From assembly GCA_024762915.1 (NCBI GenBank), contig JANTGL010000053.1:1-11595 (forward strand): a DNA stretch of 11,595 nt, given 5' to 3'. Made by a program: the position numbers and the translations under genes. Within the stretch, counting starts at the first letter, position 1, and each line of letters begins with the position of its first letter. The notes under the pieces were generated by a model, which was not told where the DNA came from, made no database searches, and saw nothing but the letters and a program-made list of their open reading frames with translations. This stretch comes from Bacteroidales bacterium (GTDB lineage: Bacteria; Bacteroidota; Bacteroidia; Bacteroidales; JAADGE01). This document shows positions 1 to 6,203 of this stretch, one piece after another.

Positions 1-309
1 TTTGTCCTTTTTAAAATCTTCTTGTATTTGAATTTTAAATTCGGCAAGGTCTTTCAGGGCTTGTGCCTGCACGGAGCTTACTTTTTGCGTAGCGGCTCTT
101 AATTCTTTTGCACTGTCGATACCGAGATGTTCGGTATAGCAATTTTGAATGCGTGTTTGTAAATCGGTGAAAAAGGTGTCGGTCCAGGTGCTGCGTTTCG
201 ACTGCAAAATATCTTTTTGTTCAAGGGCGTGGGCAATAATGGTTTCGCATGCGGCGAGCATATCAACATCTTTGCTTTTGTATGCTCTTTTTAGTTTTTG
301 TTTTGACAT
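1..309 (-). CDS. Unrecognised protein, N-terminal part only (gene runs off the left edge)
   Basis: This is the first 103 codons of a minus-strand gene whose 3' end lies outside the window. The ATG is at 307-309. The product begins MSKQKLKRAYKSKDVDM and is rich in Lys, Ala, Gln and Asp/Glu, with long predicted helical stretches and no signal peptide or membrane segment, so it is probably a cytoplasmic, largely alpha-helical protein. No motif that I can assign to a named family is visible. A good -7 box (TATTTTTG on the minus strand, 348-355) lies about 40 bp upstream with a 21-bp palindrome behind it, so it probably has its own promoter just downstream of HTH-1. Its base composition looks somewhat more GC-rich than the adjacent receptor cassette. 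Function unknown; that it is a real gene is likely from the long open frame running off the edge and the promoter-like context. Confidence 0.75.
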   Translation of the reverse strand, partial: MSKQKLKRAYKSKDVDMLAACETIIAHALEQKDILQSKRSTWTDTFFTDLQTRIQNCYTEHLGIDSAKELRAATQKVSSVQAQALKDLAEFKIQIQEDFKKDK

Positions 310-347
310 TACGGTTTTATTTTAGTGAATAATTAAGTTTTCGGGGG

Positions 348-384
348 CAAAAATAAATCATCGGACTCTCATGTCATGAGAGTC
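348..384 (-). promoter_or_regulatory. Palindrome plus TAnnTTTG -7 box upstream of the 1-309 gene
   Basis: On the minus strand TATTTTTG (348-355) matches the Bacteroidota -7 consensus TAnnTTTG exactly. No TTTG is present at the -33 position. Instead the palindrome GACTCTCAT-GTC-ATGAGAGTC (364-384) is centred 19 bp upstream of the -7 box. The same geometry recurs at 5874-5909. This looks like an activator or repressor operator covering the -33 region. The alternative is that the palindrome is the transcription terminator of HTH-1, which ends 18 bp before it; however, only scattered T residues follow it on the minus strand. Confidence 0.5.
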
Positions 385-402
385 GGGGATTTTTTATATG
401 TT

Positions 403-654
403 TTACAACGTGTTATTATTTCCTTTAACAAAACCGACAATAAAATGACCTTTTTCGGTATATCGGTATGTTCGTGTTTGTTTGCAATATTGTATGGGGG
501 CACCGGCATCTTTCATCTCATGTAATAATCGATAAATACTTGATGTGCTTTTTTGTATTTTTTCAGCTAATTCTGCGGGAGTTCCGGTACTTTCTTTACT
601 GATGAAAGTATCAATCTTATTAAATAATTTTAAGGTTTTTTTTAAATTTTTCAT
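403..654 (-). CDS. Small stand-alone winged helix-turn-helix protein (HTH-1)
   Basis: This 83-aa protein consists almost entirely of a winged helix-turn-helix of the HTH_11/DeoR-like type. Residues 23-33 (with ELAEKI) form the first helix, residues 36-47 (STSSIYRLLHEM) the recognition helix, and residues 51-66 (GAPIQYC to RTYRY) the wing. There is no ligand-binding or dimerisation domain, so it resembles the isolated N-terminal domain of larger regulators. A DNA-binding role is inferred from the fold; the target is unknown. The close paralogue HTH-2 lies at 5939-6178. The start follows an AT-rich leader without Shine-Dalgarno. Its upstream region carries a MITE-like insertion that HTH-2 lacks, which could change its expression. 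The adjacent palindrome at 364-384 is a candidate binding site because it is kept next to both copies. Confidence 0.85.
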   Translation of the reverse strand: MKNLKKTLKLFNKIDTFISKESTGTPAELAEKIQKSTSSIYRLLHEMKDAGAPIQYCKQTRTYRYTEKGHFIVGFVKGNNNTL

Positions 655-670
655 AATCTCACAATTTTAA

Positions 671-807
671 TGATGAGTCCGGTCCGAAAAGTCTTTTTTG
701 CCGCGAATACACGAATAAAAAATATTTTATAATCTGTTAATCAGAATTAAACCAAATTTGCTTTTGATATAATTTCACACATTATTGCTTTCGGAGCGGT
801 CTCATTG
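671..807. mobile_element. MITE-like element with 17-bp imperfect terminal inverted repeats
   Basis: Left end 673-689 reads ATGAGTCCGGTCCGAAA. Right end 789-805, read on the other strand, is ATGAGACCGCTCCGAAA, a 15/17 match. The roughly 100 bp between is AT-rich and has no ORF. The sister repeat at 6190-6204 lacks this block, so it behaves as an insertion with an approximate empty site. A dinucleotide TG lies just outside each end (671-672 and 806-807) and may be a short target duplication, but it is too short to be convincing. Inside, around 698-715, is a GCCGCGAATACACGAA-type stretch resembling short dispersed repeats of this phylum. No transposase is present in the window. Confidence 0.6.
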
Positions 808-957
808 ATTAATATTGTTTAATTACTTTAGTCGGGAAAATCTAACCGGGGGTAAGGGCTTTTTTTTTCAACTTTTTTGAATGTTTTTTTGAATGTATTG
901 AAAATCAATGCATAACAAACTGAAAAAAATTTGTGATTTTTAAGGGATTTTTGTCGG
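808..957 (-). promoter_or_regulatory. Conserved non-coding block upstream of HTH-1
   Basis: This stretch shares about 150 bp with 6204-6351. The best-conserved core is around 828-857 (on the plus strand, GTCGGGAAAATCTAACC then GGGGGTAAGGGC), followed by a T-run. On the minus strand it lies upstream of the HTH gene, so it is a candidate promoter and leader. A TTTG at about 917-920 (minus strand) is followed by a TA dinucleotide some 20 bp on, in both copies, but the rest of the -7 box does not match. Conservation of a GC-rich core inside AT-rich sequence suggests a protein site or leader RNA. In this copy it is separated from the HTH start by the MITE-like element. Confidence 0.45.
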
Positions 958-1012
958 TTTTGTTAAAATGTTTTTCATTATTCATAAAGGAAGCTACGAG
1001 AAGAAACGGGTT

Positions 1013-3358
1013 TTAAAACGCAAGATTATAACTTATTGAAGGAATTATCGTAAAAAGGCTTAATTGATAAAGTTTTGTTTGATTGCTGCTATTATCATAC
1101 TTATAGAATACAAAATACGGATTTTGTTTGTTATATACGTTATATACACTAAAACTTAATGTTCTTATTCCTCTTTTTACTTTCTTAACAAAATTAAGAT
1201 TAATATCAGCTCTATTATAAGACGGTAACCTATATGAATTTTTCCCGTTATATAAATGAGTCGTGTGTGATAAAGTATATTGATAGGGATCAATACTTCC
1301 GTAACTGTTTGTTGCTAATGTTACAGGTTTACCGGACATATATATAAACGTACCTGATAAAGTTAGTTTTTTGCTGATAACATAATTAAATACAAGAGAA
1401 AAATCGTGTCTCCTGTCATAATTATACGGAAAACTCTGTCCATTGTTTAAATTCTCAAACAAACGTTCATTTTTGGAAATAGTATATGAAATCCAACCGT
1501 TAAGTTTACCTGTTTCTTTTTTTATTAAAAGTTCTGCTCCGTATGAAATACCTTTCCCGTTTGTTTCTGTTTTTTCCTCCCAACTGCCTTTACCTGAATA
1601 AAATGAAGCTCCATCTTTAAAATCTATCAGATTTTGCATATCTTTATAATATGCTTCAATATTTATTTTAAACAAATTCTTAAAAGCATATAATATTCCA
1701 AATGAAACTTGTTTTGATTTTTCAGGCGGAGCAATTGTAGTTGCCGGAACCCACAAATCTGTCGGAAATCCTACATTAGAGCTTGACAAAAGATGAACAT
1801 TTTGTTGCATTAATACATAAGATGTTTTTAAAGCAATATTTTTATTTAATAAAACATTTAATCCAATGCGAGGTTGAACTGAAAAAAATGTTTGTTTGTC
1901 TTGTAAGCTGTATGATGATAGGTGAATTCCTATGTCTGCATTGATAATATTGAACAGTTTAAAATTATCTTTAATATAAGTATAACTTTCAAAAGCATTT
2001 ACTTTTTCAGTTGTATCAGGGTATAAATTATTTGTATTTACAAAAACAGATATCCCGGGATTAAATATGTGATAAATCCCTGCTGCTCCATATTTTATAG
2101 AATGATTTTTTAAAGGATACCAATCAAAATCCTGTTTTACAATAAAATCCGTAATTCCTGAATTAAATGCAGAAGATGTTTCATACATTACTTCTGAACT
2201 ATTATCGTTTTTTTTAACTCCCTGTATATCGGTATCATAAAAAAATCGTGTATATGACAAGCTCATATTACTAAACAAGTTTGGACTTACAATATGGTTC
2301 CACCTGAAATTAATCGGCAGATTTCCCCATTTTACATTAAAATCATAATTATACTTATAGGGAACATTATCTGTGTCAATCCCTGTTTCATGGCCATTAA
2401 CAAACACACGGTCTCTTCCTGAATAAATACTAAAAAACACACGGTCTTTTTTACCGAATTTTTGATTAAATTTTGCATTAATATCCCAAAACGTATAACC
2501 TGCGTTTCCGGATAAATCTAAATCCAGCCAAGACAGAGGTCTGGTAATCAAATCAATGTTACAACGTCTTGCCGAAATAATAAAAGAACTTGTGTCTTTT
2601 TTTACAGGAGTTTCAAAAGAGATTTTTGAGCTTAATAAACCGATTGTAAAATTACCGTGTGTGTCTTTCATGTTCCCGTCTTTTAATCTTACATCCAACA
2701 CAGATGACAGTCTCCCTCCATATTGAGCAGGGAAAGCTCCCTTTATTAATTTTACATCTTTAATTGCATTTATATCGAAAACTGAAACAAAGCCACCAAT
2801 ATGATTTACATAATAAAGCGGCACACCATCTAAAAGAATCAGGTTTTGATCAGGACTGCCTCCTCTGACATATAATCCGCTTGTTCCCTCGGTACCGGAT
2901 TGAACCCCGGGCATTAACTGAAAAGTTCTTAATACATCTGTTTCACCACCCAAAGCAGGAATTAGCTTTATATCTTTTACGTTTATTCGAACAAAATCCG
3001 TTGTAGAATTTAGCATGTTCTCTTTGTCTGCATTAATAATTACTTCATCAATTATTGCACTGTTCACCATTGTTATATCAAGGTATTTGTCTTCGTTCAT
3101 ATACAATTTCAAAGATTGATTTTTAAAACCGATTGCTGATATTTGGACAATTACTGTATCATTAGCAGGAAGATTTATACTGTAAAATCCGTATGTGTTT
3201 GATACAGTAACATTTTTTCCTGTAATAATATATGCTCCTATAATTATTTCACCGTTTTCATTGTTTGAAACAACTCCGCTTAAATTATATGTTGTCTGAG
3301 AAAACAAATCGAAAATTGACAGTAAATTGAGGAAACTTATAATAATAATATATTTCAT
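1013..3358 (-). CDS. TonB-dependent outer-membrane receptor with N-terminal carboxypeptidase-regulatory-like domain
   Basis: This 781-aa outer-membrane active transporter would take up a ligand powered by TonB-ExbBD. Residues 1-20 are a signal peptide (MKYIIIISFLNLLSIFDLFS, then Q). Residues 25-100 form a CarboxypepD_reg-like beta-sandwich with the usual GFYSINLP-type strand. Residues 103-110 (IDEVIINA) match the TonB-box-like segment of Bacteroidota receptors. Residues 121-225 are the plug, with GLYVRGGSPDQNLILLDGVP and AFPAQYGGRLSSVLDV. Residues 226-781 form the beta-barrel, ending in an aromatic residue (SYNLAF). Length is normal for receptors of this branch that pair with DUF4249 proteins rather than SusD. 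It follows the DUF4249 gene in the same orientation, with a 207-bp gap holding a nested hairpin. The ligand is not evident. No terminator was seen after it. Confidence 0.95.
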   Translation of the reverse strand: MKYIIIISFLNLLSIFDLFSQTTYNLSGVVSNNENGEIIIGAYIITGKNVTVSNTYGFYSINLPANDTVIVQISAIGFKNQSLKLYMNEDKYLDITMVNSAIIDEVIINADKENMLNSTTDFVRINVKDIKLIPALGGETDVLRTFQLMPGVQSGTEGTSGLYVRGGSPDQNLILLDGVPLYYVNHIGGFVSVFDINAIKDVKLIKGAFPAQYGGRLSSVLDVRLKDGNMKDTHGNFTIGLLSSKISFETPVKKDTSSFIISARRCNIDLITRPLSWLDLDLSGNAGYTFWDINAKFNQKFGKKDRVFFSIYSGRDRVFVNGHETGIDTDNVPYKYNYDFNVKWGNLPINFRWNHIVSPNLFSNMSLSYTRFFYDTDIQGVKKNDNSSEVMYETSSAFNSGITDFIVKQDFDWYPLKNHSIKYGAAGIYHIFNPGISVFVNTNNLYPDTTEKVNAFESYTYIKDNFKLFNIINADIGIHLSSYSLQDKQTFFSVQPRIGLNVLLNKNIALKTSYVLMQQNVHLLSSSNVGFPTDLWVPATTIAPPEKSKQVSFGILYAFKNLFKINIEAYYKDMQNLIDFKDGASFYSGKGSWEEKTETNGKGISYGAELLIKKETGKLNGWISYTISKNERLFENLNNGQSFPYNYDRRHDFSLVFNYVISKKLTLSGTFIYMSGKPVTLATNSYGSIDPYQYTLSHTTHLYNGKNSYRLPSYNRADINLNFVKKVKRGIRTLSFSVYNVYNKQNPYFVFYKYDNSSNQTKLYQLSLFTIIPSISYNLAF

Positions 3359-3380
3359 GTGTCTATTTTATTGTTTTCAA

Positions 3381-3435
3381 AGGTCACATAGCCTGCCTGA
3401 CGGTAGTCAGGGAACACTCGCATGTGACTTTTTTT
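3381..3435 (+). terminator. Nested hairpin with T-tract, just upstream of the receptor start
   Basis: The outer arms GTCACAT (3383-3389) and ATGTGAC (3422-3428) extend by a G-U and an A-T pair. Inside them is a second hairpin, CCTGAC-GGTA-GTCAGG (3396-3411). Seven T residues (3429-3435) follow on the plus strand, so it has terminator form in the direction antisense to the receptor. On the minus strand it would be a stem-loop in the receptor leader, ending 22 nt before the start codon. The inner part (3392-3411) looks like a small dispersed palindromic repeat seen in Bacteroidota genomes. Confidence 0.45.
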
Positions 3436-3565
3436 ATTCTATTTATTTTATGAAACTGCATTAGTCATTACTCGTAAACTCGTGAGAACGTTTCACTTAG
3501 TTCCTTTGGGTATTAATATTTTAGAATGGGTGTTTCATGTTTCTGAAAAGAAATTGTTAATAATA

Positions 3566-4477
3566 TTAATAAAGCCAAACATCACAAGAATAACCGGCAA
3601 AAATTCCGTAACCATTTTCGATGTTCGTAAACATTTCAATAGGGTCACTCATATTTAAAATATTGAGAAAATCAATATCACTTAATCCGTTTCCTACATT
3701 TCGGTCATTATTTTGATAGAAATAATGCCTTGTCCAAAACTTGCGGAACAGATAGTAGTTTTTGCTTGTTGTACGAAATTCAATATTCCCGTCATAATAT
3801 TGTCCTGCTGCAATTGGGACTGTCAGAGAATATTCATTTCCATTAAATAATTCGTCCGAAAAGAAAAATGAAGTCGGATAAAAATCAATATCATTTTCAG
3901 CTGTTAGAACATTGTCAGGGTTAAAATTTCCATAGTTTGGGGAGTTAAAGTATTCTTTTTTATTGTTATCTGAATATCTGAATCCTATACAATCATAGTA
4001 ATTATCATTATCATTATCATCTATAAATGTTATTCTTGACATTGGAATACTATCTCCCTCATTTAATATATCTTGGTCATGGTATAATTCAATATCTTCA
4101 ATAGCCGCAGGAAAAGGAATCTTATCATTTGCTGTTACTGTTGCATAACCGGGTACATCAACTTCAATTCTGTATTGTACATTTATCTCAGGTTTTTGAG
4201 ATGATTTATAAATGCCGTTTCTACCTGTATAATATAGATTAAATACTGTATTGTTCTCTGATACAATTTTAATGATTGCATCGTCTATATAGTTTGGTTC
4301 ATTACTTGATATTTCAGTAGGCAAACATACATATACTTTAAAAATACTGTCGGGACTGAAAATACAATTTACAACAGGCAGTTTTTCAATTGTATTTGTT
4401 TTTATTTTTATTTCTTTTATGCAAGATGATAAAAGAAAAAACACCAACATTGGGTACATATATTTTAATTTCTTCAT
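3566..4477 (-). CDS. DUF4249-type lipoprotein partner of the TonB-dependent receptor
   Basis: This 303-aa lipoprotein has a signal peptide and lipobox LSSC with the lipidated Cys at residue 19. The ATG at 4475-4477 is chosen over an in-frame TTG nine bases upstream. The body shows the layout of DUF4249 proteins: an early strand (VVNCIFSPDS, residues 35-44), then DAIIKIVSEN (66-75), then QYRIEVDVPGYATVTANDKIPFP-like strands (101-123, shown in part), a SRITFIDDND segment (147-156), and the terminal NGYGIFAGY (288-296). Members of this family sit next to TonB-dependent receptors in Bacteroidota. A surface-exposed lid or ligand-binding role like that of SusD is often supposed, but it is inference here. 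An Asp/Asn run at 153-160 is encoded by a six-base tandem repeat. The gene is preceded by a 12-bp stem-loop shared with the end of the upstream gene. Confidence 0.85.
   Translation of the reverse strand: MKKLKYMYPMLVFFLLSSCIKEIKIKTNTIEKLPVVNCIFSPDSIFKVYVCLPTEISSNEPNYIDDAIIKIVSENNTVFNLYYTGRNGIYKSSQKPEINVQYRIEVDVPGYATVTANDKIPFPAAIEDIELYHDQDILNEGDSIPMSRITFIDDNDNDNYYDCIGFRYSDNNKKEYFNSPNYGNFNPDNVLTAENDIDFYPTSFFFSDELFNGNEYSLTVPIAAGQYYDGNIEFRTTSKNYYLFRKFWTRHYFYQNNDRNVGNGLSDIDFLNILNMSDPIEMFTNIENGYGIFAGYSCDVWLY
4001..4020. repeat. Short hexanucleotide tandem repeat inside the DUF4249 gene
   Basis: Three ATTATC units plus a partial fourth (plus strand) encode an Asp/Asn-rich turn (DDNDND, near residues 153-160). 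A copy change would add or remove two residues in frame, so it would vary a loop rather than switch the gene off. Confidence 0.6.
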
Positions 4478-4495
4478 ACAATTCAAAAAATATAC

Positions 4496-4526
4496 AAACA
4501 GAGCTTTATAAATAAAAGCTCTGTTT
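4496..4526 (-). terminator. 12-bp stem-loop, probable terminator of the 374-aa lipoprotein gene
   Basis: AAACAGAGCTTT (4496-4507) and AAAGCTCTGTTT (4515-4526) pair perfectly around a 7-nt loop. On the minus strand the stem starts 10 nt after the lipoprotein stop codon and is followed by GTATATTTTTTG, a reasonable U-rich tail. It would act as a partial terminator that lowers downstream expression. It also lies 18 nt before the DUF4249 start codon. The stem is A/T-flanked on both sides, so it could work in either direction. Confidence 0.65.
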
Positions 4527-4536
4527 TAAAATAAAT

Positions 4537-5661
4537 CTATTCTGTTAATATAATATTTCCCGGGTCAAAGTAACCTTTAAAGTAAAAATCATATACATCA
4601 ACCGGATGTGTAAAATACCATGAACTGCTCCAATTACCTGTTGGGTTACAATATTGATAAGTCCCGTAATTTGTATGTCCATAATTAACATTGATCGGAC
4701 TTGTTCCGCCTCCTGATAAATCATTATAATGTGTTGTTCTCGGATAACCGCCATACCAATATTGTGAGATTGTATATTTATAACTCCAAGTTGCATACAG
4801 TTGTTTTACCGGTGTGTATGAACTTCTTCTTTTCCAATTACCCCAGCGTTTACGTTCAGCTTTAAGATCCGGCCAAAATTTGCTGCCCATATAATCATAA
4901 TCATTTGGTCCGTATGTCCATGACCAACCACTAATGTCCATACGATATCTTTTTTTACTTGTTTCATATTTCCAATTTGAACTTTTACTCCAATTATACC
5001 CGGATATTGTTGATTTATCACTAAAATCAACAATATAGATATTACTTCCTTTATCTGTGCTTTTAGCGTTCATTAAGATTTCTTTATCCGAAACATTACC
5101 GGGCATTATTTTGATTTGTGTTGGTGTATATTGATATAAAGTATCATTAATAACCATTAATCCGTTTTCATCAGTATAAAGTGCAGCAACAGGGTCAATT
5201 GTATTCATATAAAAAGCTTCTGAACCGTCTGTATCTTTCACTTCTTTTATCAAACCCTTATTTATATATTTATTATATAAATCTGTATGTACATCCACAG
5301 GTAAGCCCAATTTACTCAACTCTTCTTTACTTAAACTTTCATCATACCCGGCGTATAGCTCATTTTCCAAAGCTATTTCCGCATCATTTATCTCATTATA
5401 AATTGAAAATATTGATTTAAAACCCAACTTTTCTTCCCATTTCCTACGCTCTGCTTCTGATAAATTAGCAAGTGAATTAACTGTTTCATTAAAAACATCT
5501 TGATTTTCAAAAACAAGTATGCCTTCTTCCGAATATATTTTTTCAGCAATTTTAGGTTTTTCTTCGTTAATCTTCACGAACTCCTTTTTCTCACAACTTT
5601 GCAAAGTAACAAACGTTACTGCTATTAATAATATTACTGTTTTTAAAAGATTTTTCTTCAT
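4537..5661 (-). CDS. Trp/Tyr-rich lipoprotein of unknown function
   Basis: This 374-aa protein has a lipoprotein signal peptide with lipobox LQSC (Cys at residue 23). Residues 44-90 (EEGILVFENQDVF, ANLSEAERRKWEEKLGFKS) resemble the N-terminal region of a group of Bacteroidota lipoproteins (DUF4848-like) in which this segment is the clearest landmark; that assignment is tentative. Residues 100-215 are mixed. Residues 220-365 are strikingly rich in Trp, Tyr, Gly and Ser (for example SGWSWTYGPNDYDYMGSKFW at 244-263, WYGGYPRTTHYNDLSGGG at 302-319), suggesting an aromatic beta-rich binding domain, perhaps for carbohydrate or peptide. It heads the cassette that continues with the DUF4249 and receptor genes. 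A -7 box with palindrome lies 213 bp upstream, implying a long leader that contains a hairpin at 5700-5738. Function not recognised. Confidence 0.85.
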   Translation of the reverse strand: MKKNLLKTVILLIAVTFVTLQSCEKKEFVKINEEKPKIAEKIYSEEGILVFENQDVFNETVNSLANLSEAERRKWEEKLGFKSIFSIYNEINDAEIALENELYAGYDESLSKEELSKLGLPVDVHTDLYNKYINKGLIKEVKDTDGSEAFYMNTIDPVAALYTDENGLMVINDTLYQYTPTQIKIMPGNVSDKEILMNAKSTDKGSNIYIVDFSDKSTISGYNWSKSSNWKYETSKKRYRMDISGWSWTYGPNDYDYMGSKFWPDLKAERKRWGNWKRRSSYTPVKQLYATWSYKYTISQYWYGGYPRTTHYNDLSGGGTSPINVNYGHTNYGTYQYCNPTGNWSSSWYFTHPVDVYDFYFKGYFDPGNIILTE

Positions 5662-5699
5662 TTTATTGTAAATTTGTAATTAATAAATTGTTTAATTTT

Positions 5700-5744
5700 C
5701 CTTATCCTGAAAAGTTTGCTGACCAAGTACGGATAAGGTTTTTT
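5700..5744 (+). terminator. 8-bp stem-loop with T6 tail upstream of the lipoprotein gene
   Basis: CCTTATCC (5700-5707) pairs with GGATAAGG (5731-5738) across a 23-nt spacer, and TTTTTT follows on the plus strand (5739-5744). In plus orientation it has terminator form, although no plus-strand gene ends nearby. In minus orientation it is a leader stem-loop 38 nt before the lipoprotein start. A similar arrangement precedes the receptor and DUF4249 genes. Confidence 0.45.
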
Positions 5745-5873
5745 GTTTTGCGTAAGGAAAGACAAAAAATGAAACTCCCCGTTTAATTAAAACTTGTTTT
5801 AATATAAACATTCGGTATCAAGTCATATTTTTGATGTTTTCGGGTTTTGTTTGATTATATTTTTTTATCGGTG

Positions 5874-5909
5874 CAAATATATATTAACAAACTCTCACTA
5901 TGTGAGAGT
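5874..5909 (-). promoter_or_regulatory. Palindrome plus TAnnTTTG -7 box upstream of the receptor cassette
   Basis: On the minus strand TATATTTG (5874-5881) is an exact TAnnTTTG match. The hairpin-forming palindrome ACTCTCAC-TAT-GTGAGAGT (5891-5909) is centred 19 bp upstream, the same spacing as at 348-384. Relative to that copy one stem pair changed from T:A to C:G, keeping the pairing. It is the only -7 match between HTH-2 and the lipoprotein gene, so it is the best candidate promoter for the cassette. It may instead terminate HTH-2, since a moderately T-rich stretch follows. Confidence 0.5.
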
Positions 5910-5938
5910 CGGGTATTATTTATGTGTTTTACAACACA

Positions 5939-6178
5939 TTACTGTTTTCCTTTAACAAAACCGACTATAAAATGTCCTTTTTCGGTATATCGGTATGTTC
6001 GTGCTTGTTTGCAATATTGTATGGGGGCACCGGCATCTTTCATCTCATGTAATAATCGAAAAGTACTTGATGTGCTTTTTTGTATTTTCTTTGCCAACTC
6101 TGAGGGAGGTCCGGTGTGTTCCTTACAGATGAAGGTGTCAATTTCAGTAAATAATTTCATGGTTTTTAGATTTTTCAT
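5939..6178 (-). CDS. Small stand-alone winged helix-turn-helix protein (HTH-2)
   Basis: This 79-aa paralogue of HTH-1 has the same fold: ELAKKI first helix, recognition helix with STSSTFRLLHEM, and the GAPIQYC/RTYRY wing. It lacks one Lys near the N-terminus and has a shorter C-terminal tail (GKQ). About 86% of 77 aligned residues are identical. Two of the 11 substitutions fall in the recognition helix (Ile-Tyr in HTH-1 to Thr-Phe here), so target preference could differ. It lies directly upstream of the lipoprotein-DUF4249-receptor cassette in the same direction, which makes it the natural candidate regulator of that cassette; that role is inference. Differences are spread over the whole gene without stops or frameshifts, so both copies seem to be under selection. 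Confidence 0.85.
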   Translation of the reverse strand: MKNLKTMKLFTEIDTFICKEHTGPPSELAKKIQKSTSSTFRLLHEMKDAGAPIQYCKQARTYRYTEKGHFIVGFVKGKQ

Positions 6179-6203
6179 AATCTCACAATATTAAATTTTA
6201 ATA

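Larger units (their letters stand above)
364..957. repeat. Left copy of long direct repeat (HTH module A)
   Basis: This segment matches 5891-6351 in the same orientation. It contains the palindrome, the whole HTH gene and a conserved non-coding block upstream of it (808-957). The proteins are about 86% identical over 77 aligned residues, and the non-coding block is nearly identical for its first 55 or so bases. The main difference is about 135 bp present only here (671-807). Weaker similarity may continue leftward through the -7 box to about 311. With its partner it brackets the lipoprotein, DUF4249 and receptor genes. Confidence 0.85.

Noticed and set aside
958..1012. Terminator after the receptor gene
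   Set aside because: Only a 4-bp AATG/CATT stem with no T-tract could be found.
4478..4486. TTG start three codons upstream of the DUF4249 ATG
   Set aside because: The ATG at 4475-4477 gives a normal lipoprotein signal peptide and TTG starts are less common.
5847..6194. 115-codon plus-strand ORF over HTH-2
   Set aside because: It lies antisense to a clear winged-helix gene that has a conserved paralogue; its product is Cys/Phe-rich with no domain.
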